From Sphagnum magellanicum (Eukaryota; Streptophyta; Sphagnopsida; Sphagnales; Sphagnaceae): a stretch of DNA of 64,000 nucleotides. The notes beneath the pieces were generated by a model. The model worked only from the letters and a program-made list of their open reading frames with translations, had not been told where the DNA came from and made no database searches. The position numbers and the translations under genes were made by a program. The stretch is taken from assembly GCA_021904315.1 (NCBI GenBank), contig CM038912.1, forward strand, positions 15,525,061 to 15,589,060, in the 5' to 3' direction. Positions 12,401-24,439 of this stretch are shown piece after piece; position 1 is the stretch's first letter; every line of letters starts with the position of its first letter.

Positions 12401-13689
12401 TTGAAATGTTTTACACCCTATATTAAACACTTGTATCCCTAGGTATAATTTTGGTAAACGTGTATCTACCCCATTATGAAACATTTTTTTTATGAAGTAG
12501 TCCAAAATGTTTTCTTTGATGTACTACTTTACACTTATGACCAAACAATCGGCTTATAAGCTTGAATAATCAATTCTTTTTTAAGTGCAAGGAACCATTT
12601 CCATCACCAAACACATCCCTATTTTAAGTGCGATGCAAATTGCACCCAAATTTTCTAAGTATCCCTTGGTTGAACACAAAATAATCTACCCAAATGTGCG
12701 TTATAAAAAAATTTAACACATTTTTGCCACCATACGTGTTTGGTCATAGGGTGCAAATTGCATGATGAACAATGTCGTCAAGGCATATTGACTAATTTAT
12801 TTCAAAACTTTTGTCTCAATCAAACACCTTTTGAAAACAAAAGAATGCATATTTGTCTTTGTATTTAATACCCCAAATTTAGTTCCTTTCATGTTGTAAT
12901 TCTATGATGTTTATGTTGTAATCATATCATTTTACGAAAAATTGACAAAATGAAAATGCACAATTAAACATCCACACACACAAATCAAGATTTGTAATTA
13001 GTCAATTACATGACTTGTTATTCATAAAGAAAAATGTTTTTAAAGCTTATTTCATCCCCAATGGACCCTAGCACTTTTGCCATTGTAATTTGAACACGCA
13101 TTTATGTTCATATATTCACCAAACTTGTGGAATCTTCAACCACATCCATATATAAGGTTCAAGTTTGAAAATTCATCCTTTACCCCTTCAAGGTTTGAAA
13201 CATAATCAACAAGTGAATAAATAATTAATTAATTACACATCAAGACCTTGCAAAAGATCAAACTATGTCAAGTATTGACAAATGCACCTAGAAGGATATA
13301 TCTAGGAACTATCTTCTCATTTCACCTAGTATTGAAGATACACCATGCCCATGGCATTTGTGATCTCACATTTTGGAGATCAACATTGCAAATTAAATAA
13401 TCAAAGTTTGAATTGCTTTTATATGAAACCTATATTAATTGAATTCACCATTTTCCATCTCATAAAGAATGGTGAGTTGAAGTGTAAAATTCATTTCTAA
13501 CATTGCAATGATTAGCAAATTATGTCTTGTCAATAACTCTTGAAAGGCCAAATATTGTTTCTATGGATAGAAACGATTAGAAAGTGGTAACAAGTAACCA
13601 AAGGTCAATTTCTAATTCTTATGGTCAATCAAGGCATCGAACTCATTTTATCATAAGGTCATATAATTTAAACAATGAGTCCATTATAA
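9480..13689. other. AT-rich intergenic DNA
   Basis: More than 4 kb without a supportable gene. Small ATAC/ACAT simple repeats occur near 10,497-10,525. Elsewhere there are homopolymer runs of A or T and only very short frames. It resembles old, unrecognisable repeat DNA. Confidence 0.6.
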
Positions 13690-13747
13690 GGGTTTAGGGT
13701 TTAGGGTTTTAGGTTTTAGGGTTTAGTTTAGGGTTTAGGGTTAGGGT
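13690..13747 (+). repeat. Interstitial telomere-type repeat (TTTAGGG)n
   Basis: About eight units of GGGTTTA or close variants (TTTTAGG, TTTAGTTTAGGG) lie in an AT-rich gene desert. TTTAGGG is the plant telomere repeat. The array is short and imperfect, so it is internal rather than a chromosome end; unlike the 59 kb array it is not next to a gene start. Confidence 0.85.
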
Positions 13748-14844
13748 ACACATTATAATAGAAAGAGTTTAATTTCCATAAAATTTATAGTTGGACAATG
13801 AAGAAATATACATGTTGAACATATCGAATCAAGCTATGGGCCATTTTGAACATGGGTAAAATGCATGATGAACCTTTGTGTTCCTTTAGGAAAGTGGAAG
13901 TCTCACCTAGATGAAGGGGAAATATTTGAGGGTTGAAAAAAAATACCACATGATTCCATTTTAAGAATTCGGCAATTGGGATTCCTCAAAGGGCTTTAAG
14001 GTTGATACTAGGATTTGAGCGATCAAATTCTATGTGAATTGAATGTTTTGTGCTTCAATTTTTTTTTAAACTAATGAGAGATGTGAGAAAGTGCCTTTGC
14101 ATGCCCAATATGATCTAGTTCAGCAAAAATCTAACAACGAGATGAGTCTTGCAAAACTTGAAGCACATAAGAGCTGCTCTGAGGTCGCACCCCAATCGAC
14201 AATATTCCAAAAACAAAGATATTTCACCAAACCAGTTGTGACCTGACATCAATGAGAAACTCAAAAGTGGAACACAAGCTGGTATGAGATGCACCGCACA
14301 TCTTCCTGCAGCTGCAAGTAAAACAATTTTCAAGTGTTGCAATTCAAATGATGAAAACAAATTTGCAAACAATGCAACTTCTTCCTGCACTCAGAAGGAT
14401 CCTCGTGGGGAAATGGCTGCAACTGCCAGGGCTTTTGCATCTCAACACTCCTGGTGCTCAAATTATATGTAACAAGGAGGTGCAACTCAAAAGCGTCTGT
14501 CTCTCCAGCCAAAAAATTTCTCACTGTACTCTTCACAACCAGCAAGTCAGAGGTAGTAAACAGGATTGACATTGTCTGCGGTGAAAACACAGGTTTGAAA
14601 AATTGGCAATTTTACAGGGAAATTTTAGAGAGATAACAGACAGACTCAGGGCCAAAAAAATAGATTCTGAAGAAGCAGATATTGATCAAGGACAATTCCA
14701 GTTGAATTCTTTGAGAAAGGAACAGACAGACAGACACTCACTGGCCTGGCTAACAGCTCCTCATCAATGGGCATGAACATAAGGTTTCCTTAACCTAGGG
14801 GGCCGTCTTCCAGTTGCTGAGTAGAATGGGAGTGTTTACAGTCC

Positions 14845-16500
14845 TGCTATGTGACTTGCAGGGAACATTGAAGATCAGAGATCATGCTATGGCTGATTGG
14901 CTGTAGTAGGACACCTGCACTGTCACTGGCATTTGATTTTCTTGGAGCACCAATATGAGCTATTCTTGAGGTTTGCGACAAGAAGCTCAAGCTTCTGGAC
15001 AAGGATTTCTGAGGTAATACTGACAGCTTTTTCTGATCTGCTGCTGGCTTAATGAAAGGCAAACTGCCTGCTGCTCTTCTGGAAAGAAGAATGGTGCCAT
15101 GAGGAGCTGCTGCTGCTGCAGCTGATGATGTACAAACATTGTATTGTCCATCTTCACATCATATAGGTGAGGAGGCACCTTTCCTGAGAGTGGCTTCAGC
15201 ATCTTGATGTACTGCATCCACCGATCCCTTGCTTTTGACGTCTCTCCTGCACCTGCTGATCCTACATGAAGCATTCTTCTGCTGTTCCAGAGGCAGCCAT
15301 AGAGTGTACCTTCTCAGATTCTGCTGGAGCCGTTGAATCGTTGTTCTCTGGCCCAGTCTCATTGTCACTAGATTCTGACGCGGTGAGTACAGCTCCATTT
15401 GCTCCGCGCTTGAGTGGCAGATGGGATGGGTCATTTCTTCTTTCTCGTCTTTCACGATCTGAAGTGACTGTGAGTACTACTGGTGGGTCTTCCTCTGCTG
15501 TGGCAGACAACATTACAGAAGAAGCTGTTTCTTCACTGCAGCTTGAACCATGTTTAATGCTAGGTGAGTAAGATGGAGGAGCTACAGTGAACTGTGGCGG
15601 AGCTGGCGGAAACGAGAAGGAGGATTCTGAAAACCGATTGATCTGCTACTCCGTCTGACTGCAGGCCTCTGGTTTTGGCTGTTGCTTAATTGGAGGCTTT
15701 GAAGAATCCTTCTTCAGTGCCCCGAATAAGACATTCCACTTGAAGGGTCTTAACCAGGAAGAGAAAGTACTACCAGACTGCTCTTGCTGCTTCTTACTGT
15801 ACGTGCTGAAAACTTCTCTATTGTGAACAAATGGCGGCTCCTTGGAAGATTTGAGCAGCACAGGCTTATTACTTTTTCGAGTTTATATGAAAAGTCTCGT
15901 TGCAGCAGCTGGCAGCAAAACACGCATCCTGTAAACTGCCATTGGAGTCCCGCAAGGAGCTGCTGTTAATATCAGTCGCACTGGCTGACTCCCAACTACT
16001 GTAGCTACCGACAAGTGATTGAAAACTTGAGCTCCGAGATTCAGTAGCCGCAGTAGTTTCAATACTGGGATCAGCATCTTCCGCTGAGGAGTTTGACACA
16101 CAAACGTACTTCGGATCCGCTGGCTGGAACAAACGAGAAAGATTTGGCGGGAGGAGACTGTAGCAGCAGGTTGCTAATTAAGGGTTCAGCAACTGTCGAC
16201 CCTGCAACTTGGAAAACACAAGAAGAACAAAAAGAAGAAGAAGAAGAAGAAGAAGAAGAATGGTGCTGCTGCTCGTCATGATTTCACCTTCCTCTTGTTG
16301 ATTAATCTCGTACAACAATTTCTCAACCATCTGCAGGCGGGCTCGGAGATCGATGGAGTGGCAGCAGCAGTCCTTTGTAATTAAAAAGCTCATCCGCATG
16401 TGAAAAGCGGCCGGCGTCATCGATCCCAACACCTTGATCAGCTGCTTCAGCTCCTGGAAATACCAAGCCAAACTCGAAGTCACAAGCTGAGCTTGACGAA
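14845..16500 (-). pseudogene. Broken MAKR/BKI1-like kinase regulator gene
   Basis: Reading the minus strand, blocks typical of membrane-associated kinase regulators appear in order but in different frames. DFEFGLVFPG lies near 16,480 and SHADELFNYKGLLLPLH near 16,404-16,352. RLQMVEKLLYEINQQEE follows near 16,340-16,290 in another frame. A Lys/Trp block, RPFKWNVLFGALKKDS, lies near 15,740. KARDRWMQYIKMLKPLSGK lies near 15,230, and DLQCSLQ then DCKHSHSTQQ near 14,870-14,800. Family members keep these on one frame, usually one exon. Here a shift falls within about 12 bases after LLLPLH, too short for an intron, and in-frame stops occur at about 16,178, 15,646 and 14,845. MAKR/BKI1 proteins bind the plasma membrane and restrain receptor kinases. 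I call it a pseudogene; assembly indels are the alternative. Confidence 0.65.
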
Positions 16501-16721
16501 TGCGCCCTGCAGCCCAGATTTACGCAAAGGCTCCCAAATATGCAAAAGGCAAAGTAGCATTCGCGTCAAAATACAACTTGATTTCTTTCGATCCCGAGCT
16601 CCCCGCCGTGATCCGTAACTGGACTTCTGAAGGAGAAAGCAGCATCCCCATGCTTGGATCAAATCATGGCGAATATATTCACCATGCTGCCTGCTTGGAT
16701 CAAACCATGGCGAATATTTGG

Positions 16722-17318
16722 ATTTCCATCATTCTTCTTTTGCCTTAAGATGCTTTTTAATGTAAATGGCAAGGCCATAGTGTCACACACTCCTTGTTCT
16801 CTCTACCCCCATCATGATGGGTTTTAGAGAGAACCCTCATCAAAAGGCAAGGCAATGGTGGTGGTTATGTTGATTGTGGAAAATAAACCATTAATCCATT
16901 CTGCAAAAACTAGGCAAAAACTCAACAATCATGAGTCGACTTTGGGAAACCAATTTGCAACCCTTGGGGCCAATGTTTCCAGCTTTAAATATTTATTGGC
17001 CTTACCTTGGATATTGTGTTTAGATTCATTATAGAGTATGGTAGCTTATTAAGGGATTTTGGCCCTAGGCAGTCGGTCTACTTTTATATGAGGATTTTTG
17101 AAAGATGATATTTTGGCTTGTGTTGAAACTTGAGATTAGTTATAAGAGTTATGATATCTAGAAGGCTTTTGGTTTCTTTTTTAGATGATTTTTTTTTAAA
17201 GATTACATTTTTGCATGGTGTGAAATATTTGAATTTCCATAATTCTTCTTTTTGTCTTTTAAGATACTTTTTAATGTAAATGGCAAGGCCACAGGCGTCA
17301 CACACCCCCTTGTTAATA
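16722..17318. repeat. Duplicated ~95-base segment, copies 500 bases apart
   Basis: The stretch at about 16,722-16,800 recurs at about 17,222-17,318. Both contain TTTCCAT-ATTCTTCTTTT, then TTTTTAATGTAAATGGCAAG and GTCACACAC. The DNA between them, near 16,995-17,040, resembles 25,330-25,375 (GATATTGTGTT-AGATTCATTATAGAG). This points to a dispersed, decayed repeat family. Confidence 0.6.
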
Positions 17319-17869
17319 TCCTCACATCAATGTTCTTCTAGCATTTATAAGTAACTTGAGGCCAAATAACAAGCCAAATATGCTCAAAGTTGGCCCCCAA
17401 GTTTTTTCAGCCCCGACAAAACCTAGTGTAAAGGGGGCATTATTAGGCTCCTACCACGGAGCCAGCAATGGCCACACTGGAGTTTTCCACTAACTTCTTC
17501 CTTCATCAATGGACACAAAGAAGCAAGCAACTTAACTTATGACAGTGCAACAGAAAAAAGTGTGGAACAGATATGGAAGAAGTACCATATCTGGTTGGAC
17601 ACCCAGGTACTGAATTATTTTATTTTATTTGTATTTTTTTGATATGGTTCCAAGTATAAACCAAACCTCAAACAATTTCTTTTGAAGTTAACAAATCATT
17701 TCAAATCATTTGATCAATCTATTTTTCCAAATTGTTCACCTCTAGATTCAAGTTCCCCATATTCAGATTTATAATTGTCATAGTCTAAAATAATTTAGTT
17801 GCCTTCTAAGCTTGCATTCCTTTTCCAGCTACCTCCTTCACAAACTTTGGTGTATTTGTTTATGTCATA

Positions 17870-19560
17870 AGATTTTTGGATCTTTCTATAAATGATCTCA
17901 TCTCTTACAACAATCTACTCCCTAGCTCAAATTCAAATGGAAATCCCTTTGTAGATCTTGGTCTACTAATTGGTACTTGTAATTCTAATGGCCTGAACTC
18001 TACAAAAGAAGGCTTTGTCTCCACTCTCTCCATCTACAGTCCAATAGCATGTAGACCTTCTTACGTCTGTTGTTGTTGTTGTTAAAAATGTTGTTGAAAT
18101 GGTGGAAATGTTGTGGACTTCTAGTGGTTTCCATCCAATCTTCATATATATCCCCATCAAAATGAAGATGTTTTTCACCCTTTGGAACCTTTGTGCCATG
18201 TTCTTTCTTAACTTCCTACCTTTATTCCCTTAGCTTTCTTTGTTGTGGAAATGTCATTTGTGATACCTCTTGCTTCTATTCCTTCAATTGTATTTCCTAT
18301 GATGATGTCATTTGTGATACCTTTGTAATCTATCTAGCTGCATGTACCAATGTTGGCACTGCCTACACCATTATTGGCATTGTAGATGGTTCCACTTTGC
18401 CCCTCATGATTTTTTGTGCCTTTTCATTCCTATGCCTGAGGCTCCTCCTTCCTCAACTCTATTTTTCTTGTTAAAAACACTTCTTGGTGAGTCTGTTGCA
18501 ACTTTCTTTCTATTTTGCAATGATGTCTGCATCTCTTCCCTAATTCTTTTAATCTTGGTTAGTGGTTTCTGTGGATTTTCCTTTTGATGCACAAACAGAT
18601 TCTAAAAGACTCATGCCAATACCAAAGCAAACTGACAAGTATTTTTCTTATCCCCTTTATTACCCTTGACATACTTATACCACTGATCTAACTCATTACA
18701 CAAACTATTGAATATAATATGTGCCCAATCTACCTTCTACCATTTTCCTATTCTCATTAATGTAATAGCATAATCCTAAAATCTTGTACCTTCTCCTTTT
18801 AATAAATGACAAATATAATGACAAGATATTTGATAGAGTATGGCAAACCCAAACTTTTTGCACTTCACTGATGTATAGAAAAATTTGCTAGTGCAAGTCT
18901 ACAATTCTATAACGTCTGGACTACTAATGACTTATTGACCTACCCTTTAAGGTCTTCTACATACCCTTCTACACATACTCCAAAGACATCTACAATTAAT
19001 TGTTTATTAATGACATACACCATATCTTTATGCCCAAAGAAAATATATCTATGTCCTTGATCAAGAATGTGTTTAGAAATTCCAACATAACATCGGGCAT
19101 TAGTGCTTGCCAATCCATCAAAAACAAAGGTACAAGCCATGCTTTAAAAGCCCAATCTTCTTCCTTAGCAATATCCTTCCAATTCTCCATCTGCTCAACA
19201 TGCCTATCATAGTTTTGTTTCATCTATATGTCCACATGAATCGTTTTAGGATGTGGAATTTTAATACCTTTTTTCAAAAGTGTAGCTCTATCCAAGATTG
19301 CATGTCTTTTTTTTTGCTATAGCTTCCAACTCACACCCCTTGATCTCCATCACCTTTTGTTGTGCTTCTACCATCGCCTACACCTTTGTGAATTGTTGTA
19401 CTTTCACCTACATTTTTGTGGATAGCTATACTTCCACCTCAACAACGTTTTCCTCCCTTGCATCCTTCTACACTACCTATGTTTCCACAAAATGCTACTC
19501 CTCAGCTTCATCTTCAAAAGGCATGGGATCTTACAATCTAAGGTGGGATATTTTGATTTG
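17870..19560 (-). pseudogene. Decayed element-like ORF, minus strand
   Basis: The minus strand reads as one long coding region broken by stops and shifts. Order of blocks: FVETYVV near 19,490; VQQFTKVQAMVEAQQKVMEI near 19,400; NYDRHVEQMENWKDIAKEED near 19,215; then, after a frame change, DMVYVINKQLIVDVFGVCVE near 19,020; QWYKYVKGNKGDKKNTCQFA near 18,670-18,610; and KRIREEMQTSLQNRKKVATD near 18,540. Long continuous sense across several frames, with many lesions, marks a former protein. I associate such proteins with plant mobile elements, but cannot name the superfamily; no DDE, RT or integrase motif was seen. The + strand frames here are shadows. Confidence 0.5.
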
Positions 19561-20575
19561 TAATGGGATTTTTCTGGTTTGAAGGTGGGAATTTTGCTTT
19601 TCCTCCCCAGCAAATGCCTCAGGTCTTTATGCCATATGACGCTTCGTATGGCATATTCGTAGGTCTTTAGACATGAATATCCCTTCTAGAAAAGAGGGAG
19701 TTAACACCCCTCATCTCTTCTTGAAGGGTTTAGGGTCGGTTGAGTGTCAGAGGCATCTTCTGCCTACAAGCTGGAAATTTTACATTTTGGTCAAACATTT
19801 GCAACTCTATGAATTAGTGCTTACCAGCACCTCAATTGGTGCTTGAGTGAAATTTATTTAGTTGGAAATACCAGCTCGCATGAAAGTCTATAGCTACCCT
19901 GATGGGTGAATTTAAAGCAGGAAGATGATTATAATGTGCACACAATTAATACAGCTGCTGCACCAAAGCAGAATCACAACCAACAAAAATCTCTCACCCA
20001 CATCTTACAGCATGGAACAATTTGAAGACAAGCACATTCTGCACTAGAACCATGCCATCACAAAGCATGCTAAGCCTTGACTCACTTGTTTTGAATTAGA
20101 TGGCAAATGGGGTAGCCTCAAAAAATTCAATCCAGAGCAAGTTTGGACACTCAGTGAGTGTATTAATGACTGCACATGGTCCAATAATCTTCTGCATTCT
20201 ATAGAGCCAGAACACCCAGAACACATTCCTCACCATTGACACTCCTGGCTGGTGCTGACCATAAAATGCTGACATGCTAGTTGTTAATGTAGCAGTCGAG
20301 CTGAGGACCTCAATCACAGAAGAGCTGTTTAAACCCTGCACAGACTCACATATAAAGTGGGAAGAATAATCCTGATTGTGTTCTGCAGAAGAAATGTATG
20401 CAACTGGTGCCAAGCTCAACCTAAACACTCTGCATTCAGAAGTGGGATGAATATCAAGTCAAATCCCAAAAGCTACTTCTACAATCATCCTCATGTGATC
20501 TTGAGTGTTTCTCCCATGTAAGAACACAAATAAGTGGACTAAGTCCAGTTAAGCAAAATCTTCCTCTGTGTGAAC
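19561..20575. other. Intergenic / 3' flank of ARPC4
   Basis: No supported gene. The 110- and 60-residue minus-strand frames near 20,050-20,430 have no recognisable motif. The last few hundred bases probably hold the ARPC4 3' untranslated region, since that gene stops at 20,576. Confidence 0.5.
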
Positions 20576-23500
20576 TCATGTGAACTGCCTTAGAAATTCT
20601 GTAGCTACTAATCGCCCCCTTGTATTGACAGACAGCTTCAGCTCACTAATTTCCTTATCAATATCCTGCACACAATCATCATTCCCTTATTATCAAAGAT
20701 GAAGACACATATGACTGACCCCTTCCTCCGCCCTTTACCACCCAATCCAGAATCTGATCTGTACTGTCCAGTACTCCTAGAACCCATCAAATACATTGAT
20801 CTCACTGGCCTCCTCAGAAAAACTAAACCCACCAACAGACATGACAAATATTCCACCCAGATATAACTGACATGACTTTTGTTGACTGTTATCAGGCCTT
20901 CTCCACTAAACCACAACAGAAAACATGACCAGGAGTTTCAGATGGTCCAATACTACTGAATTGAATTAATCAGCAAGAAACTGGATTTTGTTCAGTAACC
21001 CACAACAGAATTGACTTGACTGATAAAGGCCTTTCCAACTCAAAAGGCAGTTCGGGTACCTCCATAAAAGTGACAACAAAATCAATGAGCTTGTGCCTTG
21101 ACATTTCCTCGCAGTGGTAATTTGTGATTAAGAAGCTTATGTCATAACCCTACATAACACAGAATGTGAATGATAACTTAATTGCCATACCAACCCTTGC
21201 AAATACTGGCTACAATTTCATTCCAGAGACATTAACACAGTTACCACAGTGCACATCCATATCCAGGGAGACATCAAGTTAATATCCTGATTGCAGACAA
21301 TGGTATGATTGCATAGTTCCTTTGCACAATGACCAGTCAAAGGGTATTGATACATGATATAGCACATGTGATCCTACCTGCACAGGTTTGCGACGAAGGA
21401 CTTGAAAGGACTCTGCTCGCATTGATAAAAAGCGTAAGAACTTTTTGGCCAATATATTTTCGAGCTCATCTGCTTGCTTCACCTGAAGGCAACAACATAT
21501 GTCCAATGTGGGCAGCTCCAGTCTGACAAAACTCTCATGAACCAATTGCATATCATCACAAAGTATTGGAAAATTCTCCGTACTTGCAATTTCAGGCAAC
21601 CTCAGTAGAATTGAAGGGCAAACTGTTTAGGGTGAAATCACAAGTGCAACCTGCAATTCAATAACTGGAAAGATTGGTGGAATTTTGTTTTAGTCAGTAC
21701 ATGCAATCAATCAGAATGCCTTTTCTAAGACAGTGTTCTTAAGTTTAGACTACAAATGCAGCACCATACCTTGATGCTGATGCGAAGAGAGTTGATGGAT
21801 GCCTCTATCAAACACTTTTCTGCCTCATTTCGGCATATCAGAATCTGTGCACCCATTTGAAAACCACAGTGTGATTCCACTGCAAACAGTCATTCTGATC
21901 TCCAAACCATAATCTAATCAATATCAAAACAGACTCAAGAGTATGTGAGACACAAACCCTAAACTCCTGGAGACCAATCATGAACCCCAAGCATTCTGTA
22001 TACAGAAAACCCATATCGTAAGATCCACACACAAAACTAAACATGCAATGATAGCATATCCTTTCTTTCTGTGGGAGACCTGAGAGTGGAGGAGCTCTTC
22101 CAACATAGGATTTGCAAAACTTGAGATATTATAACTATGTGACAAAATTTGAATCACCACAAGGAGGTTCATACAAGCAGAAATTATGGAGAAATTTTTG
22201 CACATGGATTTCAATGACATGTATAGAGGAATACCGGATTCAGTAATAGCTCCTGACTCGTCCTGAATGTTTGTTACCACTTGTATGTCAGTGGACAGTG
22301 TAGAGTGAACTCTGTGAGTACCAGCAAGAAGGAAACAACAAGCAAAACTGCAAAACAATATACTTAGCCCAACCAAGTGGATGAGGACCTAAAGGTAAGA
22401 ACAATAGTGAAGAGGGACAAATGGTCTCATTGGCATTCAGCAGCATCATTTTGAATACTTACTTGAATTCAACTTCTGGTTTGTTATGTCTTTCAACTTC
22501 TTGACAAGGGAAGTTCTGCAAGCAACAAATTTATAGCACAAGATTCAATCATTGAGATTTAGGATGAGATTGTGAACTTCTATAAAAGGTCATCTTCACA
22601 TACACCACATGCCTATGGCTAACACACCAACATGGCAACCCTTGTAACTGACAATAAGTAGGTGCAAAATTGCTAGTTCTTGCATCACACTTTGACCAAT
22701 TCTATTACATGATTTACTGGAAGTGAAAATGAACACAAAAATCCCTTAAGTGCAATGATGCTTGGAATTCACTACTGCACCATGTGATGAAAAGTAGCAT
22801 ACCTGAAGGCACATTGCAGCTGTGAGAGTGTTGCGGATACATGTTAAGTATGGTCTCAGCGTGTTGGCCTAAACATATCATATAACCCAACAGAAAACAA
22901 AGGTCAAAAACAAAAAGTATAACAATTGAAAGTCCACACTTTTGGGCTGAGAGAATCAGAGTCAGGATATGAGGATTAGGGTTAGGGTTTGGGACACTGA
23001 TGATTGGGATAAGAATGCAAACAAAGAGAATTAGTTGAGTTTCCAGTTTCCAACTAAGAAGAACTCTTATCATGGAGCAACCTGGTAATAATAAAAACAT
23101 GATCAAAATCATGAACTCAATAAAACTAAGAAAAATCGAGCAAAGTGCACCATTTGAGACCACCATCCTCAAACAAGCTGGTGAAAAAGGTAATTGTTAT
23201 CAGTGGAAATTTCATGAAAGGGTTTCACAAAAGAAACTGCTCTATAAGAATAGGCTTCCAAAGCAAAAATGGAACCTCAAGAGGACGTTAAACCCTAATG
23301 CTTTCTGTAAGTAAAGAAAAATGAAGCAAAGTCCATCATTTGAGACCACCATCTTCAAGCTGATGAAAAAGGTGCTTATTCTCAGTGGAAATTTCAGGAA
23401 AGAGTTCAACAGAAGGAAACTGCTCAATAATAAAACACCTCCAAAGCAAAACTGCAAATGGACACCCAAGGGGATGTTAAACCCTAATGTTTCCCGTATC

Positions 23501-23871
23501 TATCTCTCCCCAACAACAAAAATTCCGGATCAAAACGCTGCAAAAGACCGATTAGAATAACATTTCTGAAACCTGAAAAAGTGAATTCTTCCTCTTCACA
23601 AGACGCCAGATTGATGGAAAACATTCAAAGTAATAACGCAATAATACAAGGGGAGTAGGAATGGGGGTGGGGGCGGGATCCTTTCAAGGAAATAAGATTT
23701 GCGAACAGAGCAATTGCTTTCTTTTCAGATTCAAAACACTCACAAACAATATCAAGCCACCCAGAAATCAATAACTCTTGGATCATTGCAAGGTCCCCAA
23801 AAAAACAAACAAAATTTTATTTTACTTTTCCAAAAGGAACGAGGATTGTTAAGAAAACAAAAACGTACCAT
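20576..23871 (-). CDS. ARPC4: Actin-related protein 2/3 complex subunit 4 (ARPC4)
   Basis: Full gene rebuilt from eight exons: 23871-23869, 22868-22803, 22515-22463, 22262-22235, 21844-21770, 21482-21378, 21149-21060 and 20665-20576. Lengths total 510 bases, or 169 residues, the usual plant ARPC4 length. All junctions are GT-AG and in phase. Diagnostic blocks are [87 protein letters not shown] and [15 protein letters not shown]. Exon 1 supplies only the ATG, directly before a GTACGT donor; exon 2 opens with Ala. ARPC4 is a core Arp2/3 subunit that helps nucleate branched actin, working with the SCAR/WAVE complex in plant cell shape. Two exons are tiny (3 coding bases and 28 bases), easily missed by gene finders. 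No lesion was found. Confidence 0.93.
23131..23500. repeat. ~185-base tandem duplication inside ARPC4 intron 1
   Basis: Units at about 23,131-23,315 and 23,316-23,500 share CATTTGAGACCACCATC, AGTGGAAATTTCA, GAAACTGCTC, CCAAAGCAAAA and GTTAAACCCTAATG in the same order. Copies differ by substitutions and short indels. Both fall in the roughly 1 kb first intron (22,869-23,868). Confidence 0.8.
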
Positions 23872-24052
23872 GTTAGTCAAATGCCACAAGCAATGCAAAA
23901 CATGAAAACCCAAATGAATGCTGCTGCTGCTGCTCAAAACTTGAGCTTGGAAATCAACACCTCCATTCGCCGGCAACCAAAATTCCATAGCAAAGGGCCA
24001 AACTCATCATCATCATCATCATCTTGGTTCCCTTCGCTAAAATGCTTGTCAA

Positions 24053-24247
24053 ATTCTATTCTGTAATTTTCTCTGCAACTACACTACTAAAAAAACACGC
24101 ACAATTCCATCCTGTAATTTTCGCTGTCACTACACTACTAACAAACAAATGCACACAATTCTGTTCTGTAATTTGCTCTGCAACTACATTACTAAAACAA
24201 AACACACAATTCTATTCTGTAATTTGCTCTGTAACTACACTAGTAAT
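24053..24247. repeat. Four-copy minisatellite, ~52-base unit
   Basis: Units begin at about 24,053, 24,104, 24,158 and 24,209. Each carries TTCTGTAATTT (or close), then CTCTGCAACTACACTACTAA and an A/C-rich tail ending ACACAA. It lies just upstream of the ARPC4 5' end. Confidence 0.85.
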
Positions 24248-24439
24248 CCGTAATGCTTCTCATGTCGGCCTTTTCTGCCTCTTTTTTATTATGTTCCCTT
24301 TAGAAAAAGGCAGAATGGAGGGATCCTGCGGGGCCAGGGGGGGTCTACCTACTAGACCTAATTTTCGCCACTTTTGGCAACAACAAAAGAAACCAGTGCC
24401 ACTAATACAAAGTAAATAAATAAGTAAATAAATAAATAC

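Noticed and set aside
16178-16483. Minus-strand frame with a poly-Leu run that looks like a membrane span
   Set aside because: The Leu run is a GAA/TTC microsatellite (16,229-16,262) inside the broken MAKR locus.
20096-22376. Minus-strand frames of 110 and 132 residues within and beside ARPC4
   Set aside because: They read through ARPC4 introns or 3' flank in other frames; the phased ARPC4 exons explain the coding signal.
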